A stretch of 64,000 bases of DNA from positions 124,001 through 188,000 of the forward strand of contig DASSBG010000045.1 in assembly GCA_035699085.1 (NCBI GenBank). Direction: 5' to 3'. A program made the translations under genes and the position numbers. This document shows, piece after piece, positions 61,744 through 64,000 of this stretch (positions are counted from its first letter, which is position 1; each line of letters begins with the position of its first letter). The notes below the pieces were generated by a model, which did no database searches, had not been told where the DNA came from, and was given only the letters and a program-made list of their open reading frames with translations. The DNA comes from DASSBG01 sp035699085. GTDB taxonomy: Bacteria; Pseudomonadota; Gammaproteobacteria; Xanthomonadales; Rhodanobacteraceae.

Positions 61744-62142
61744 ATGCCTGCACGAGTGCACAAAACCGACGAGGAGTGGCGCCGGCAACTGGGCGAGGAG
61801 CGCTATGCCATCTGCCGGCTGGCGGCCACCGAGGCGCCCGGCAGCGGTCGCTGGTATGGGCATTTCGATGAGGGCACCTACAGCTGTGCCTGCTGCGGCG
61901 CCGAACTGTTCGGCTCCGACGACAAGTTCCGGTCGGGCTGCGGCTGGCCCAGCTTCTCCGCACCAGTGACGGCCGAAGCGGTGACCGAGCGCGAGGATGC
62001 CAGCCATGGCATGCAGCGCATCGAGATCCGCTGCGCCAACTGCGACGCCCACCTCGGCCACCGCTTCACCGACGGCCCGCCACCCAGCGGCATGCGCTAC
62101 TGCATCAATTCGCTGGCGCTCGATTTCGAAAGCCGCGACTGA
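61744..62142 (+). CDS. msrB: Peptide-methionine (R)-S-oxide reductase
   Basis: A 132-residue repair enzyme for methionine-R-sulfoxide. The zinc site is built by CACC near residue 41 and CANC near 96. The resolving-cysteine region is KFRSGCGWPSFSAPV, and the catalytic cysteine lies in GMRYCINSLALDF. There is no signal peptide, so it acts in the cytoplasm. ATG 61744 is divergent from lptD. The last base of its TGA stop is also the first base of palindromic element 4. Confidence 0.96.
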   Translation: MPARVHKTDEEWRRQLGEERYAICRLAATEAPGSGRWYGHFDEGTYSCACCGAELFGSDDKFRSGCGWPSFSAPVTAEAVTEREDASHGMQRIEIRCANCDAHLGHRFTDGPPPSGMRYCINSLALDFESRD

Positions 62143-62245
62143 AAACCGGGGTCAGAGTGCACTTTTCGGCACGAACGCGGCTGCCAGTTGCCATGGTGGT
62201 GGAAAAGTGCACTCTGACCCCGGTTTTTGACCCCGGTTTTTTTCG
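62142..62245. repeat. CCGGGGTCAGAGTGCAC palindromic element 4
   Basis: Left arm 62142-62166 and right arm 62203-62227 are perfect reverse complements; the spacer 62167-62202 is 36 nt. An extra GACCCCGGTTTTTTTCGG follows the right arm. The element starts inside the msrB stop codon and ends 8 nt before the convergent cobalamin adenosyltransferase stop. Confidence 0.92.
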
Positions 62246-62252
62246 GACCCGG

Positions 62253-62810
62253 TTATCTTGGCCGGCGCTCGTGGTGCCAGAGGACTTCGCCGCGGCCGCT
62301 GCGCCGCGCCAGCACGCGCGCCAGCACGAACAGCAGGTCCGACAGACGGTTGAGGTAACGCTGCGGCTGCGGCCGCACGTCCTCGTCGCGCGCCAGGGTC
62401 ACCACCGCGCGCTCGGCGCGCCGGCAGATCGTACGGGCGACGTGGCAGGTCGCGGCCGGCATGCCGCCGCCGGGCAGGATGAATTCCTTCAGTGGCGGCA
62501 GGTCGGCATTGAGCGCGTCGAGCCGCTCTTCCAGCCGCGCGACGTCGGCGTCCTCGATCATGGCCATGCCCGGGATGCACAGCTCGCCGCCGAGGTCGAA
62601 CAGCTCGTGCTGGATCTGGGTCAGCACCTCGACCACGTCGTCGCCGAGGCCATCGCAGGCCAGCACCACGCCGAGCTGGCTGTTGAGCTCGTCAACGCTG
62701 CCGTAGGCAACCACGCGCGGCGCATCCTTGGCGATGCGGCTGCCATCGCCGAGGCCGGTGGTGCCGTCGTCGCCGGTGCGGGTGTAGATCTTCGACAGCC
62801 GGTTGCCCAC
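62253..62810 (-). CDS. Cob(I)alamin adenosyltransferase, PduO type
   Basis: A 185-residue ATP:corrinoid adenosyltransferase that makes adenosylcobalamin. It starts GNRLSKIYTRTGDDGTTGLGDGSRI, the ATP-binding N-terminus of PduO-type enzymes, with KDAPRVVAYGSVDELNSQLG. Then come FILPGGGMPAATCHVARTICRRAERAVV (the R-R-A-E-R motif) and YLNRLSDLLFVLARV. The GTG start at 62810 matches the family N-terminus. It lies 22 nt downstream of the DUF6580 gene in one operon with it and the phosphatase-like gene, a cobalamin-related context. Confidence 0.93.
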   Translation of the reverse strand: MGNRLSKIYTRTGDDGTTGLGDGSRIAKDAPRVVAYGSVDELNSQLGVVLACDGLGDDVVEVLTQIQHELFDLGGELCIPGMAMIEDADVARLEERLDALNADLPPLKEFILPGGGMPAATCHVARTICRRAERAVVTLARDEDVRPQPQRYLNRLSDLLFVLARVLARRSGRGEVLWHHERRPR

Positions 62811-62832
62811 GACGATGCGCCGGACGCGCGCC

Positions 62833-63405
62833 TCAGGCCGCCTGCGGCTGGGCCTTCAACGCACCGTAGCGCTGGCTGAGCAGGGCGAAGCCGCCAAACA
62901 GCGCGGCGCTCCAGCCGAGGCTGCCGAGCAGTTGCCACTGGTAGAACGGGATGCCGGCGGCGAAGCAGGCGCCGAGGCCGGAGCCGGTCAGGGGGTACAT
63001 GCCGCTGGTCAGCCAGACGGCGAAGTTGGTAACCAGGAAAAAGCCGGTGGTGCTGGCGACCGCTGCGACCGCCACGCGCACTGCACTGGCGCGCTGGCGC
63101 AGCGCGCCGCCGGCCCAGACCGTGAGCGCGATGCAGGCGTAGATCAGCGGGATCAGCGGGTGCAGGCCGATCACCAGGTCGGACAGGAACATCGCGCCCA
63201 GCGGCACCAGCAGCGCCAGCCGCCGATCGGCGAAGAAGGCGCCGCCGAACAGCGCGATGGCCTCAACCGGAGTGAAGTTGTACGGCAGCAGACCGGGCAT
63301 GAAATGGATCACCAGCCGCACGCCCACGGCCAACGCAATCATCGCCACCAGGACCAGGTTCCGCGGCGCAAACGGCGCGCCAGGTGGGTTCATGCGCTTG
63401 CTCAT
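62833..63405 (-). CDS. DUF6580-type integral membrane protein
   Basis: A 190-residue membrane protein with about five hydrophobic helices: LVLVAMIALAVGVRLVIHFMP, NFTPVEAIALFGGAFFADRR (the family signature), LALLVPLGAMFLSDLVIGLH, IYACIALTVWAGGAL, and VAAVASTTGFFLVTNFAVWL. Such proteins resemble ECF-type substrate-binding components. In this neighbourhood, between a cobalamin adenosyltransferase and a CobC-like phosphatase, a role in corrinoid uptake is possible but unproven. I choose ATG 63405 because GGAG lies 8 nt upstream; a longer frame overlaps the phosphatase gene. It starts 4 nt after that gene's stop. Confidence 0.75.
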   Translation of the reverse strand: MSKRMNPPGAPFAPRNLVLVAMIALAVGVRLVIHFMPGLLPYNFTPVEAIALFGGAFFADRRLALLVPLGAMFLSDLVIGLHPLIPLIYACIALTVWAGGALRQRASAVRVAVAAVASTTGFFLVTNFAVWLTSGMYPLTGSGLGACFAAGIPFYQWQLLGSLGWSAALFGGFALLSQRYGALKAQPQAA

Positions 63406-63409
63406 GGGC

Positions 63410-64000
63410 TTACTCCGGCTGGAATCGCGAGACGTTCGAATAGCATACTTCAAAGTGTTCCTGCCGGCACTTGATGCAGGTCACGTGCGCAGGCTGGATG
63501 CGCAGCGAGGCGCTGCGCTCCGGCGCCAGGCCCAGCGCGTGGCAGAGCAGCGCGCGGATCACGCCCTGATGCGCCACCGTCAGCACCAGATCGTCGGCGT
63601 GGGTCGAATCGAGGAGGGCCGCCAGCCAGGCGCCGCTGCGCCGCAGCAGGTCGGCAAAACTCTCGCCGTCCGGCGCTGCCTGGATCGCCCAGTGGTGCGA
63701 CCAGGGTCGCCAGGCGTTGCTGTCTTCCGCCAGCACCTCGGCCCATGGGCGGCCTTCCCAGCGGCCGTAGTCGAGCTCGCGCAGGCGCGTGTCGACCAGC
63801 GGTTCAACGGCGAATCGCGCGGCGAATACCTGGGCGCCCTGGCGCGCGCGTTTCAAATCCGAGCTGAACACGAAGCGCGGCGCGCGGCCCTCCCAACTTG
63901 CCGCCAACCGTTGCATGGCGGTGAAGCCGGCCACCGCCAGCGGCGTGTCTGTCTGGCCGAGCACCACGTTGTCGGGAACATCCACGGCGCCGCGGCGCAC
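63410..64000 (-). CDS. Histidine-phosphatase-superfamily protein (CobC-like), 5' end cut by window
   Basis: At least 196 residues of a phosphoglycerate-mutase-like protein; the true start lies beyond the window. Seen are PDNVVLGQTDTPLAVAGFTAM, VFSSDLKRARQGAQVFA (the second Arg of the family), LRELDYGRWEGRPWAEVL with the catalytic Glu, and LVLTVAHQGVIRALLCHALG with the second catalytic His. Alpha-ribazole phosphatases (CobC) have this layout, and the neighbouring cobalamin adenosyltransferase supports that reading. Oddly, the first motif, normally R-H-G, reads R-R-G at the window edge (codon CGC), so the phospho-accepting His may be missing. Confidence 0.75.
   Translation of the reverse strand: MRRGAVDVPDNVVLGQTDTPLAVAGFTAMQRLAASWEGRAPRFVFSSDLKRARQGAQVFAARFAVEPLVDTRLRELDYGRWEGRPWAEVLAEDSNAWRPWSHHWAIQAAPDGESFADLLRRSGAWLAALLDSTHADDLVLTVAHQGVIRALLCHALGLAPERSASLRIQPAHVTCIKCRQEHFEVCYSNVSRFQPE

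Noticed and set aside
40751..62245. CCGGGGTCAGAGTGCAC elements considered as a CRISPR array
   Set aside because: The repeats are inverted pairs, occur singly 6-8 kb apart, and no cas gene is present; only the constant spacer length is CRISPR-like.
1..64000. tRNA or rRNA genes
   Set aside because: I looked in the larger intergenic stretches for T-arm motifs and cloverleaf-like pairing and saw none that I could support.

Overview
The window is high-GC DNA with the gene content and repeat families of a gammaproteobacterium of the Xanthomonadales/Lysobacterales group (Rhodanobacteraceae or Lysobacteraceae-like). Support comes from the order lptD-surA-pdxA-rsmA-apaH, the rpsP-rimM-trmD-rplS operon, the TRZ/ATZ hydrolase-ubiG-HAD phosphatase run, a FimX-type protein with a PilY1/minor-pilin cluster, and dispersed intergenic motifs (GGGACC minisatellites, ATTCCCCATTC motifs, TAGGTTGG motifs) that I associate with that group. 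This assignment is an inference from gene content; no 16S gene or tRNA is visible.

Layout. (1) 1-7.0 kb is a head-to-tail run of small plus-strand genes of unrelated function: a RibD-like reductase, a DUF2007-like protein, an orphan with a SecD-like domain, a PD-(D/E)XK-like protein, an FAD monooxygenase, a HigBA toxin-antitoxin pair, a broken methyltransferase, a GST, a methyltransferase and a HAD phosphatase. Several gene boundaries carry imperfect palindromes resembling integron attC sites, so I read this as a gene-cassette array whose integrase, if any, lies outside the window. (2) 7.0-15.0 kb continues with standalone accessory genes without convincing attC sites (rhodanese, second RibD-like protein, DUF1275, aspartyl-protease-like, DUF6970, a frameshifted DUF6326, GFA, VOC, YdeI-like, DUF3052-like, DUF6404). 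(3) 15-40.9 kb is mostly core: pgk, maiA, parC, an EEP/TVP38 pair, a large winged-helix/TPR regulator, a fluoride-riboswitch operon (crcB-DUF190-cfa), rpsP-rimM-trmD-rplS, fimX, epmB/efp, an amidohydrolase with ubiG, a HAD phosphatase and a squalene/phytoene-synthase-like gene, folE2, murB and pyrD. (4) 40.9-64 kb holds an ALDH7 dehydrogenase, ribF-ileS-lspA, the type IV pilus minor-pilin cluster (fimT-pilV-pilW-pilX-pilY1-pilE), the apaH-rsmA-pdxA-surA-lptD operon, msrB, and a possible cobalamin-related trio cut by the window end.

How genes work together. EpmB supplies the beta-lysine modification for the divergently placed EF-P. FimX looks like a catalytically dead c-di-GMP receptor for type IV pili, and the minor pilins plus PilY1 16 kb away build the pilus tip. 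RibF, IleS and LspA overlap in one operon. LptD and SurA belong to outer-membrane assembly and share an operon with PdxA, RsmA and ApaH; apaG, usually between rsmA and apaH, is absent.

Most notable: the attC-like cassette array; a fluoride riboswitch that probably also governs a cyclopropane-fatty-acid synthase translationally coupled to the fluoride genes; and four dispersed perfect palindromes with A-tract/T-tract flanks that abut stop codons and enclose a spacer of constant length (35-36 nt) but unrelated sequence.
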